The notes below the pieces were generated by a model. The model was given only the letters and a program-made list of their open reading frames with translations. It did no database searches and was not told the DNA's origin. A DNA stretch of 33,190 nt from Acidimicrobiales bacterium (GTDB lineage Bacteria; Actinomycetota; Acidimicrobiia; Acidimicrobiales; MedAcidi-G1), in contig JAKUSA010000013.1 in assembly GCA_022449565.1 (NCBI GenBank), positions 1 to 33,190 on the forward strand. The letters run 5' to 3'. Position 1 is the stretch's first letter. Each line of letters starts with the position of its first letter. Position numbers and translations under genes: made by a program. Of this stretch, positions 8,544-16,955 are shown piece by piece.

Positions 8544-10061
8544 GTGTCAAGACCCCAGCCCCGTCCGTGGACCGACCACCTTCCCGACGGCGCCCGGGGA
8601 GGCTTCACCCTTCCCGAACCCGGCACCCTGGTCGGAGCCTGGACGGCCCGGCTGGCCGCCGACAGCGACAGGCCCCTGTTCCACCACGACGGCCGATGGG
8701 TCGACCGGGGTGCCTTCCTGGAGGCGACGGAGGAGGTAGCCGGACGCCTCCACCGAGCCGGCCTGGCCGTCGGCGACCGGGTGCTCGTCTCCGGAGAGGC
8801 CTCGGTAGACCTGGTGGTAGCCCATGTGGCCTGCCTCCGCCTGGGACTCGTGGTGGTCCCGGTCAACGGCGCCTATCAGGATCCCGAGCTGGCCCACATG
8901 GTCGGCGACGCCCGGCCCCGGGCCGCCTTGGTCGACCACCACGGTTGGGCGGAAGCCCTCCGAGCTATGGACCGCCACCTGTTAGTGGCCTCCACCAGCG
9001 TCGACCTCAAGGGCGGTCCGACACCCCGTCTCGACGAGGCAGGTCCTGACGCACCGGCGCTGGTCGCCTACACCTCCGGAACCACGGGCCAGCCGAAGGG
9101 GGCGATCCACACCCAGGCCAGCCTGCTGGCCGGGGCCCACTCGGTGGTCGTGGCCTGGCGGTGGACCGACCACGACCGCCTGCTGCTCTGCCTGCCGCTG
9201 TTCCACATGCACGGTCTGGGACTCGGCCTCCACGGAACCCTGCTGGTCGGCGGCTCGGCGGTTCTCCAGGCCGGGTTTGCCCCCGAGGCGGTTCTCGACG
9301 CCCTGGTCGACCAGCAGTGCTCGATGTTCTTCGGGGTCCCGACCATGTACCACCGTCTGGCCGACCATCCTCGGGTGGGGGAAATGGGAGGCCTGCGGCT
9401 GTGCGTGGCGGGCTCGGCGCCCCTGGCCGCCGACCTCCACCGGCGCCTAGCCACCGAGGCCGGCGTCGACGTCCTGGAGCGCTACGGCACCACCGAGACC
9501 CTCATGCTGGTGTCCAACCCCCACGACGGGGAACGGCGACCCGGGTCGGTGGGCATCCCGCTCCCCGGCGTGGAGGTATGCCTCGACGGGGTAACCGGTG
9601 AGGTCCTGGCCCGGGGCCCCAATGTGTTCTCCGGCTACTGGGGGCGGCCAGACGACCACCCTGAGGCGCTCGAAGGAGGGTGGTTCCACACAGGCGACCT
9701 GGCCGAGGTGTCCGACGACGGTTACCTATCGATCGTGGGCCGGGCCAAGGAACTGATCATCACCGGAGGGCTGAACGTCTACCCGAGGGAGGTCGAGGAC
9801 GTGCTGGTCGCCCACCCCGCGGTGGCCGAGGCGGTGGTGGCCGGCGTGCCGTCGACCGAGTGGGGGGAGGACGTCGTGGCCTGGGTGGTGACGGTCGACG
9901 GGGCGGACTGTCCCACCGTCGAGGACCTGCGAGCCTTCGCCGCCGGTGCCCTGGCCTCGTACAAACTGCCCCGCCGGGTGGTCGATGTAGAAGCCCTGCC
10001 CCGGAACGCCCTCGGTAAGGTTGTGCGGCACCAACTACGGGAGACTGCCGACCATGGGTGA
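8544..10061 (+). CDS. Acyl-CoA synthetase (ANL superfamily, malonyl-CoA-synthetase-like)
   Basis: AMP-binding P-loop ALVAYTSGTTGQPKGAIHT; ERYGTTETLMLVSNPHDGERRPGSVGIPLPGVEV; GGWFHTGDLAEVSDDGYLSIVGRAKELIITGGLNVYPREVEDVL; C-terminal Lys region LPRNALGKVVRHQL. Confidence 0.92.
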   Translation: MSRPQPRPWTDHLPDGARGGFTLPEPGTLVGAWTARLAADSDRPLFHHDGRWVDRGAFLEATEEVAGRLHRAGLAVGDRVLVSGEASVDLVVAHVACLRLGLVVVPVNGAYQDPELAHMVGDARPRAALVDHHGWAEALRAMDRHLLVASTSVDLKGGPTPRLDEAGPDAPALVAYTSGTTGQPKGAIHTQASLLAGAHSVVVAWRWTDHDRLLLCLPLFHMHGLGLGLHGTLLVGGSAVLQAGFAPEAVLDALVDQQCSMFFGVPTMYHRLADHPRVGEMGGLRLCVAGSAPLAADLHRRLATEAGVDVLERYGTTETLMLVSNPHDGERRPGSVGIPLPGVEVCLDGVTGEVLARGPNVFSGYWGRPDDHPEALEGGWFHTGDLAEVSDDGYLSIVGRAKELIITGGLNVYPREVEDVLVAHPAVAEAVVAGVPSTEWGEDVVAWVVTVDGADCPTVEDLRAFAAGALASYKLPRRVVDVEALPRNALGKVVRHQLRETADHG

Positions 10062-10755
10062 CCGACCGAGCCCCCCGACCCAGTTGGCCTTCCACTTCGA
10101 CGTGATCTGCCCCTGGGCGTACCAGACCTCGCTGTGGATGCGCGAAGTCCGGGACCGACAGGGCCTTGAGGTGGACTGGCGCTTCTTCAGCCTCGAGGAA
10201 ATCAACCGGCTCGAGGGGAAGAAACACCCTTGGGAGCGGGAGTGGTCCTACGGCTGGTCCATGATGCGCATCGGCGCCCTCCTCAAGCGCGAGGACCCGG
10301 TGCTCAACGACGCCTGGTACCTACGGTCCGGAACCGCCCTCCACGTCGAGGGGCGCAAGCCCCACCGGCCCGAGGTGGCCCGCGATCTATTGGTCGAAAT
10401 GGACCTCGACCCCGGTCTGGTCGATCTGGCCTTGGCCGACGAGTCGACCCACGACGACGTACGCAACGACCACGATCAGGTGGTCTCGATGGGCGGTTGG
10501 GGCGTGCCGACCTTGGTGTTCCCCGGCGCCGAGGACGACGACTCCCGTAAGATCTTCGGCCCGGTCCTCATCGACCCACCGACCGGCGAGGCGGCCGACC
10601 GGCTCTGGAACCTCGTCCTGGGATGGCTGGAGTTCCCCCACCTGTTCGAGATGCAGCGACCCAAGACCGAGGCTGACCTGACAGCGGTGGCCGACGTGTT
10701 CCGCCCCTACATCGAAGCCCGGGAGTGGAACACCGTGGCCAACCCGACACCCTGA
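10054..10755 (+). CDS. DsbA/FrnE-like thioredoxin-fold protein
   Basis: QLAFHFDVICPWAYQTSLWMREV; LADESTHDDVRNDHDQVVSMGGWGVPTLVF (cis-Pro loop). Start reassigned to ATG 10054, overlapping the upstream stop. Confidence 0.8.
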   Translation: MGDRPSPPTQLAFHFDVICPWAYQTSLWMREVRDRQGLEVDWRFFSLEEINRLEGKKHPWEREWSYGWSMMRIGALLKREDPVLNDAWYLRSGTALHVEGRKPHRPEVARDLLVEMDLDPGLVDLALADESTHDDVRNDHDQVVSMGGWGVPTLVFPGAEDDDSRKIFGPVLIDPPTGEAADRLWNLVLGWLEFPHLFEMQRPKTEADLTAVADVFRPYIEAREWNTVANPTP

Positions 10756-10791
10756 CGCGTCCCTGCGGACGAGACGAGGAACCTAAAGACC

Positions 10792-11610
10792 ATGGACATC
10801 GAACTGGACCGCACACGGATCCTCGGCGGCCTGGAGCAGATCTGGACCGAGTGGTCGGACTGGGCTAACGGCCTGTCCGCCGACGACTGGGCCACCCCCA
10901 GCCGCTGCCCCGGCTGGACCGTGCAGGACAACCTGTCCCACATCATCGGCACCGAATACATGCTGCAGGGCCGTCCGGCGCCCGACGTCGAATTCCCGAC
11001 AGCGCACCTAAAAAACCCGATCGCCGAGGGCAACGAGCGGTGGGTCGAGTCGATGCGATCCATGTCCGGGCCCGAGGTCCTCGAGGCGTTCCGGGTGATC
11101 TCGGCCGAGCGCCTCGGCGAACTGCACGCCATGTCGGACGAAGAGATCCTGAAGGTTGGCTGGTCACCAGTCGGCGAGGTGCCGTACCTACGGTTCATGA
11201 ACGTCCGGGTCTACGACTCCTGGCTGCACCTCGAGGATTGCCGGGAACCGCTGGGCCACGAACCCTCGGCTGGAGGCCGACCGGCCGAGATGTCGGTGGA
11301 GGAGGTCACCACGGCCGCTGGCTACATCATCGGCAAGAAGGGCGGCGCCCCCAACGGGAGCCGGGTCGAGGTCACCCTCACCGGCCCGGTCGAGGCCACC
11401 ATACGGGTGGTGGTCGACGGGCGGGCCTCGGTGGTCGACGCCTTCGACGGGGAGGCTACGGCCACCCTGTCGATGTCCTCGCACCACTGGCTGGCCCTAA
11501 CCGGAGGGCGCAAGGACCCTGTGCCGATGATCGACGATGGTCGGGTGGCCCTCGGCGGCGACCTGTCCCTGGCCAGGCAACTGGCCGAGCGCCTGGCGTT
11601 CACCATCTGA
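10792..11610 (+). CDS. Maleylpyruvate isomerase family mycothiol-dependent enzyme (DinB-like fold)
   Basis: WANGLSADDWATPSRCPGWTVQDNLSHIIGTEYML; LRFMNVRVYDSWLHLEDCREPLG. Confidence 0.85.
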   Translation: MDIELDRTRILGGLEQIWTEWSDWANGLSADDWATPSRCPGWTVQDNLSHIIGTEYMLQGRPAPDVEFPTAHLKNPIAEGNERWVESMRSMSGPEVLEAFRVISAERLGELHAMSDEEILKVGWSPVGEVPYLRFMNVRVYDSWLHLEDCREPLGHEPSAGGRPAEMSVEEVTTAAGYIIGKKGGAPNGSRVEVTLTGPVEATIRVVVDGRASVVDAFDGEATATLSMSSHHWLALTGGRKDPVPMIDDGRVALGGDLSLARQLAERLAFTI

Positions 11611-11673
11611 CCGGCACGGGCTGATTGGCAGGGTCGAGCACCGGGACCCGGACTCCGGACCTAACCTTTGGAC

Positions 11674-12321
11674 ATGGCCTTCGGACGCGAGTTGCTCACC
11701 ATTCCGGACCCTGCCGAGGCCCTGCCCGGCCGCCGCGAGGCCATGCCGGTGCCCGAGGCCCACGAGGTCAACGGTCGCCCTCTGCGGCCGCCGTTTCCCG
11801 ATGGCCTCGAGTCAGTGGTGGTGGGCATGGGCTGCTTCTGGGGGGCGGAGCGGGTCTTCTGGCAGACCCCCGGGGTGTGGACCACCGCGGTGGGCTACAG
11901 CGGAGGACACACTCCCAACCCCACCTACCGGGAGGTCTGCAGCGGGCTAACCGGTCACGCCGAGGTGGTCCTAGTGGTGTTCGACCCGGAGGCGCTGCCC
12001 ATCGGCGAGGTCCTCCGAGTGTTCTGGGAGAACCACGACCCAACCCAGGGGATGGGTCAGGGGAACGACCTAGGAACCCAGTACCGCTCGGGGGTGTGGG
12101 CCGCCGCGGACACCCACCGGGCCGCCGCCGAGGCCAGTCGGGCGGCTTACGCCACGGTATTGGCCGCCGCCGGCTACGGGCCCGTTACCTCCGAGGTCAC
12201 CCGACTCGGTGAGTTTTTCTACGCCGAGGACTACCACCAGCAGTACCTGGCTAAGAACCCCATGGGCTATTGCGGGATGGGCGGCACCGGCCTGGCCTGT
12301 CCGGCGGCACCGGCCGGCTAA
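11674..12321 (+). CDS. msrA: Peptide-methionine (S)-S-oxide reductase MsrA
   Basis: [95 protein letters not shown]. Confidence 0.95.
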   Translation: MAFGRELLTIPDPAEALPGRREAMPVPEAHEVNGRPLRPPFPDGLESVVVGMGCFWGAERVFWQTPGVWTTAVGYSGGHTPNPTYREVCSGLTGHAEVVLVVFDPEALPIGEVLRVFWENHDPTQGMGQGNDLGTQYRSGVWAAADTHRAAAEASRAAYATVLAAAGYGPVTSEVTRLGEFFYAEDYHQQYLAKNPMGYCGMGGTGLACPAAPAG

Positions 12322-12329
12322 GCCGCCGG
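12310..12329. terminator. GC-rich hairpin at a convergent junction, candidate bidirectional terminator
   Basis: CCGGCCGGCTAAGCCGCCGG: 8-bp stem with one bulge, loop TAA being the msrA stop codon; the facing gene ends at 12343. Confidence 0.4.
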
Positions 12330-12342
12330 GGAGCCGAACGGT

Positions 12343-13452
12343 TCAGTCCAGGAGCTGGCCGGCGATCAACTCCTCTAGGTGCGCCGGGTCGTACCAGTTG
12401 AGCTGCCACGACTTGGCCCGCCGGAAGTAGAGCTGGGCGTCGCATTCGACGGTGAACCCCAGACCGCCGTGGATCTGGATTCCGGTGGCGCTCACGTCTC
12501 GACAGGTCTGGGTAGCGAACAGCTTGGCCATGGCGGCCAGGGTCTCGGAGTCGTGGCCGACGTCCCGGGCCCAGGCGGCCTGATACACCAGGACACGGCC
12601 GCCGTCGATGGCGGTAATGCCGTCGGCCAGGTAGTGGGCGATCGACTGGAACGACCCGATCGGCTTGTCGAACTGGTGGCGCACCTTGGCGTACTCGGTT
12701 GCAAGAGCGTGGGAGGCCTCGGCGCCACCGATGGCCTGAGCGGCTACCAGCACGATGGCGTCGAGCATCGTGGCGTGCCACAGGTCCCAACCGGTGCCGG
12801 GGTCCCCAATACGGTCGGCGTCGGCCACCCGAACCTCGTCGAAGTCCACCCGGTACTGGGTGTCGGAGGCCACCGACAACTGCTGGGAGAGGGTCACCCC
12901 AGTCGCCGCCGGGTCAACCAGGAATAGGCTCACCCCGGCCGGTTCCCGGGCTAGCACCACCAACCGGTCGACCGAGGCGGCGAACGCCACGTGCCGCTTG
13001 GTTCCGGTAAGTGTCACGCCGTCCCCGTCGGGCGCCGCCTCCACCCGCACGCCAGCCGGCCCGAAGCCTCCGTCGGGCTCCAGCCACGCCGGGCTGAGGA
13101 TTGCCTCGCCCGAAGCGATGCGGGCCAACCAGGTATCCCGCTGGGCGTCGGAGCCCCCCGCCATGAGAACCCCGGCTGAGACGACCGAACTCGCCAGGTG
13201 GGGCGAGGGGACCAGGCTGCGGCCGAACTCCTCGTAGACGACCACCGCGTCTAACAGCCCCATGGCCGACCCGCCGTAGGCCTCGGGGACCATGAGGCCG
13301 CAGAGCCCCATGGACGCCAACTTCTGCCAGAAGCCGTCGTCGTAGCCCCGAGGGTCGTTTTCGAGCTGACGCACCGTCTCGGCGGCGTCCTCGCAAAGGC
13401 TCCGCACCGCCTTCCGGAGCATGTCCTGTTCGTCGGTGAAGTCGAGGTCCAT
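12343..13452 (-). CDS. Acyl-CoA dehydrogenase family protein (subunit with RHQFDKPI..FQ motif)
   Basis: MDLDFTDEQDMLRKAVRSLCED; RHQFDKPIGSFQSIAHYLAD; QIHGGLGFTVECDAQLYFRRAKSWQ. Start reassigned to ATG 13452. Confidence 0.9.
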   Translation of the reverse strand: MDLDFTDEQDMLRKAVRSLCEDAAETVRQLENDPRGYDDGFWQKLASMGLCGLMVPEAYGGSAMGLLDAVVVYEEFGRSLVPSPHLASSVVSAGVLMAGGSDAQRDTWLARIASGEAILSPAWLEPDGGFGPAGVRVEAAPDGDGVTLTGTKRHVAFAASVDRLVVLAREPAGVSLFLVDPAATGVTLSQQLSVASDTQYRVDFDEVRVADADRIGDPGTGWDLWHATMLDAIVLVAAQAIGGAEASHALATEYAKVRHQFDKPIGSFQSIAHYLADGITAIDGGRVLVYQAAWARDVGHDSETLAAMAKLFATQTCRDVSATGIQIHGGLGFTVECDAQLYFRRAKSWQLNWYDPAHLEELIAGQLLD

Positions 13453-13463
13453 GGGCTGGCCCC

Positions 13464-13940
13464 TCAGGGGCGCCAACGGTCGCCGTGGCGCCGCCAGGGG
13501 TTGTCGTCGCTGTCGACTGGGAGGGCCACCCGGACGACGCAGGTGGTGGCAGCTGCCCCGTCCACTTCGAGGGACACGTCGAGGTCGACCCAGCCGCAAC
13601 CAACCTCGTCAACCTCGGTGCTGATCACCGTTCCGGCCAGGACCATGTGGTCGCCGGGGAAGACCGGGGTGTTCATCCGGAAGGTCATCCGTCCCAGCCG
13701 GCCGGTCGGCCCTGTCCAGTCGGTGACGTAGCGTTCGAACCAGGCGGCTTGATTCGGGGTGTTGAGGAAGATGTCTCTCGTGCCGTTGCGGTTGACCGCG
13801 AAGTCGTGGTCGTGGTGCATCGGCCGCCAGTCCCGTGAAGCCAGGGCGCCGAGCACCACCGTGGTGGCCGTCACATCGTGGCTAAGCGGCGCCAGTGACC
13901 AGCCGACGGTCACGTCACCGTGGAGTACGCCGGCCCTCAT
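13464..13940 (-). CDS. MaoC-family hydratase
   Basis: Hot-dog hydratase-2-like motif DWRPMHHDHDFAVNRNGTRDIFLNTP; adjacent partner hydratase. Confidence 0.83.
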   Translation of the reverse strand: MRAGVLHGDVTVGWSLAPLSHDVTATTVVLGALASRDWRPMHHDHDFAVNRNGTRDIFLNTPNQAAWFERYVTDWTGPTGRLGRMTFRMNTPVFPGDHMVLAGTVISTEVDEVGCGWVDLDVSLEVDGAAATTCVVRVALPVDSDDNPWRRHGDRWRP

Positions 13941-14467
13941 TGAGACTCTCCGTCGTCCCGTCGGTAGCCGAAGGCCGTGTAGGACTCGACGCCGACGATG
14001 GCGTCGTCCTGATTTAGGTATTCCACGTCGACCACCCAGAACCGGCCGCGGCCCAGGTGGGTGGTCTTCGGTTCACTGATCGACCGGAGGACCTGTCGGG
14101 ACCGCACCCGGTCGCCGACCCGTACCGGATGGTGGAAGACGTTGGTGTTCGACGAGATGATGGCCTCCGGTAGCCCCAGGTCCTCTTTGAGGTCGAAGTG
14201 GGCCTGGAGGGGTACCGCCGGTTCGGTGAGGCCCGGTGACCAGTGGTGGGGCCGGAACCAAACCGAGAGCATGGTGGGCGGGGCGACCGGGCCGTCGGTG
14301 AGTTCGGCCGCCACCTCTCCGTCCCAGAAGAGCGGATTGCCGTTCTCCACCGATGCGCAGGATGTCCAGATGTACCCCTGCTCGACGGGGAATCCGCCCT
14401 CCAGTTCGTATTGGATCTGGTCGATCCGGGCCATGACCTGGTCGGGGACCGGCGGTAGGTCAGTCAT
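13937..14467 (-). CDS. MaoC N-terminal / FAS1-like dehydratase domain protein
   Basis: YIWTSCASVENGNPLFWDGE; VAPPTMLSVWFRPHHW; VFHHPVRVGDRVRSRQVLRSISEPKTTHLGRGRFWVVDVEY; 4-bp overlaps on both sides. Confidence 0.82.
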   Translation of the reverse strand: MTDLPPVPDQVMARIDQIQYELEGGFPVEQGYIWTSCASVENGNPLFWDGEVAAELTDGPVAPPTMLSVWFRPHHWSPGLTEPAVPLQAHFDLKEDLGLPEAIISSNTNVFHHPVRVGDRVRSRQVLRSISEPKTTHLGRGRFWVVDVEYLNQDDAIVGVESYTAFGYRRDDGESQ

Positions 14468-15627
14468 GCGATCACCCCCGCGGCCCGCCAGGCGGTAACC
14501 GTGTCGGGGGCCACTCCGACCTCATCGAGCAACTCCTCGGTGGCGGTAGCCGTCCAGTCGGGGATCTCCAGGACGACCGGGTCGACCTGTCGGGCCAGCG
14601 GCGCGCCGACCTGGCGCAGACGGCCGGAGGTGGGATGGGTGACCTCGACGAAGGCACCACGCGCCCCGTACTGTCCGTCGGCCACCACCCCGGGCACGTC
14701 GAGGACCGGTGACACGCACGCGTCGGCTGGGGCCAACTCGGCAACCCAGTCGTCCCGGCTCCGGGAGGCGAAGGCGGCCGTAAAGTCGGCTCGCATGGTC
14801 TCGACGTCGTCGTCGTACTGACGGTCGATCCACTGCTCGCAGCCCAGGATGTGACACAGGTTGGCGAAGAACTTCGGTTCGATGGCCGCCACGGCCAGCC
14901 AACCACCGTCGCCTGCCTGGTAAAGGTCGTACCAGGCGTAGCGGCCGGTGAGCAGGCCCTCTCGGGGACCCGGCTGGACGCCCTCGGCCAGGTGTTCGTC
15001 GATGGCCAGGGACATCAGGGCCAGCACCCCGTCGGCCACCGACACGTCGAGGTGGACGCCCTCCCCGGTTGCGGCCCGGGCGACAAGTGCGGCACACACC
15101 GCGGCCACGGCGTGCAGGCCTCCGGCCGCGCTGTCGGCGACCGTGGCCCCCGGAAGGGCCGGACCCCCCCGCTCGTCCCGGCCCGAGCAGTGGAGGTAAC
15201 CGCCGACGGCCAGGTAGTTGAGGTCGTGGCCGGCCCAGGACGAGCGGGGGCCGGTCTGGCCGTAGCCGGTGGTCGAGCAGTAGACGATGCCGGGGTTGAG
15301 GACCCGCACAGCCTCGTATCCGACGCCGAGCCGGTCGACCACCCCGGGCCGGAAGCTCTCGATGACCACATCGGCCTTGGCGGCTAGGCGCAGGAATGCG
15401 TTGCGTCCGTTCTCGGCCTGGAGGTCGACCATGAGGCGCCTCATCCCCCGGTGGGCGGCGTAGGCGTGGGTCGGAGGGGTGATCTGGAGGTCGCGGTCTC
15501 GGGGGATCGGGCCCACCTCAACCACCGTGGCGCCCCAATCGGCGAGCCAACGTGCTGCCCGGGCGGCAGGTCCGACCGAGGCCAGCACCAGAACGGTGAC
15601 CCCTTCGAGTAGCGGGCGGTCGTCCAT
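14464..15627 (-). CDS. CaiB/BaiF CoA-transferase family protein (alpha-methylacyl-CoA racemase-like)
   Basis: LLEGVTVLVLASVGPAARAARWLADWGATVVEV; VIESFRPGVVDRLGVGYEAVRVLNPGIVYCSTTGYGQTGPRSSWAGHDLNYLAVGG; Asp in GATVADSAAGG. Start reassigned to ATG 15627. Confidence 0.9.
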   Translation of the reverse strand: MDDRPLLEGVTVLVLASVGPAARAARWLADWGATVVEVGPIPRDRDLQITPPTHAYAAHRGMRRLMVDLQAENGRNAFLRLAAKADVVIESFRPGVVDRLGVGYEAVRVLNPGIVYCSTTGYGQTGPRSSWAGHDLNYLAVGGYLHCSGRDERGGPALPGATVADSAAGGLHAVAAVCAALVARAATGEGVHLDVSVADGVLALMSLAIDEHLAEGVQPGPREGLLTGRYAWYDLYQAGDGGWLAVAAIEPKFFANLCHILGCEQWIDRQYDDDVETMRADFTAAFASRSRDDWVAELAPADACVSPVLDVPGVVADGQYGARGAFVEVTHPTSGRLRQVGAPLARQVDPVVLEIPDWTATATEELLDEVGVAPDTVTAWRAAGVIA

Positions 15628-15646
15628 TCCGTCCCCCGATGGCCGA

Positions 15647-16840
15647 CTAGAAGTTCCGGGGGAGGCCGAGGCCCCGGCGGGTAATGATGTTCTTCTGGAC
15701 CTCGGAGGTACCACCGCCGATGGTGTCCAGCACCGTGAAGCGGTAGGTCGACTCGGCCCGGCCGTCCATCGGGGCGTCCTCGGTACCGACCCGCAACTGG
15801 GTACCTGGTCCGCCCAGGTCCATGGAGGCGTCGGCCAGCTGCTTGGAAAACTCGGTGGTGAATAACTTGTACTCCGAGGCCTCGACAGTCGGCGGGGACC
15901 CCCCGTCCCGCTCGGCTCTCACTGAGGCGTCGACTACCCGCAGGCCGAGGCCCCGGGCCACCTCAGCGGCCGTGGCCAGTCGGGCCATCCGGGAGCGGAC
16001 CCTCGGATCCTCCCTAACCGGTCGTCCGTCCCGGGTGGCCGTCCGGACGTGGTCAAGGAGCAGGTCGAGCCGCTGTTTGACCGGCGAGAAGGTGAACATG
16101 GTGAAGCGCTCCAGGTCCAGGGCCTCGGAGATGTACCGGAAGCCATGGTTGAGTTGGCCGACCACGTACTCGTCGGCCACGAACACGTCGTCGAAGAAGA
16201 CGTCGTTGGTGACCTCGTCGCCCATGGTCTGGATCCCCTGAACGGTGATCCCCGGATGGTCCATGGGCACCAGGAACAGGGTGATGCCCGAGTGCTTCGG
16301 GGCGTCCGGGTCGGTGCGGGCCCCCACCCAGTACCACTCGGCGAAATGCGCCGAGGTGGTCCAGGTCTTCTGACCGTTGAGGACCCAGCCCCCCTCGGTC
16401 GGAGTCGCCTTCAGCCTCATGGCCGCCGCGTCAGAGCCCGCATCGGGTTCGCTATAGCCGATAGCGAACTCCACCTCGTTGATGAGAATCTTGGGCAGGA
16501 ACTCCTCCTTGAGGAACTCGGAGCCATGGGCGATCAGGGTCTTGCCAATGATGCCGACGCCCTTGCCGATCTGGGGCCCGCCCCGGGCGGCCAGCGCCTC
16601 GTTCAGCAGGTACTCGTAGACCCCCTCTCCCTCCTGGCCACCGTGTTCGGCGGGCCACGTAATGCCCAGCCACCCCTGGTCGCCCAGCTTCCTCATCAGG
16701 GCCCGTCGCTTGGGGGTGTCGACGATCTGGGCCATGTTCTCCCGGGTGAGGTCGAACACCTCTTCGTCGTCGTTGGCGTCGAGAAACGCCTCGACCTCGG
16801 CGGCGAAGGCCCGCTGCTCGGGGGAGAAGTCGAAGTTCAT
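15647..16840 (-). CDS. Acyl-CoA dehydrogenase family protein (subunit with EPDAGSD and GGTSEVQ motifs)
   Basis: MNFDFSPEQRAFAAEVEAFL; AIGYSEPDAGSDAAAMRLKA; GQKTWTTSAHFAEW; TIGGGTSEVQKNIITRRGLGLPR. Start reassigned to ATG 16840. Confidence 0.93.
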   Translation of the reverse strand: MNFDFSPEQRAFAAEVEAFLDANDDEEVFDLTRENMAQIVDTPKRRALMRKLGDQGWLGITWPAEHGGQEGEGVYEYLLNEALAARGGPQIGKGVGIIGKTLIAHGSEFLKEEFLPKILINEVEFAIGYSEPDAGSDAAAMRLKATPTEGGWVLNGQKTWTTSAHFAEWYWVGARTDPDAPKHSGITLFLVPMDHPGITVQGIQTMGDEVTNDVFFDDVFVADEYVVGQLNHGFRYISEALDLERFTMFTFSPVKQRLDLLLDHVRTATRDGRPVREDPRVRSRMARLATAAEVARGLGLRVVDASVRAERDGGSPPTVEASEYKLFTTEFSKQLADASMDLGGPGTQLRVGTEDAPMDGRAESTYRFTVLDTIGGGTSEVQKNIITRRGLGLPRNF

Positions 16841-16955
16841 CGGCGCTGGGGGTCCGGTCTGGGTCGGCGGGGGCCTCTCGGCGGATCGGTTTCGACCGTA
16901 ACCGAGCGGCTCATGGCACAGCCAGAGCACCGGTCCGGGGGCGGATTAGCGACCA

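Noticed and set aside
10758-10771. CGTCC-CTGC-GGACG hairpin after the DsbA-like gene
   Set aside because: Short 5-bp stem without U-tract and in the middle of co-directional genes; indistinguishable from chance in GC-rich DNA.
16887-16904. Imperfect 18-bp dyad CGGTTTCGACCGTAACCG upstream of the ACAD at 16840
   Set aside because: Only 7 of 9 pairs match and it lies within a likely single operon; insufficient evidence for an operator.
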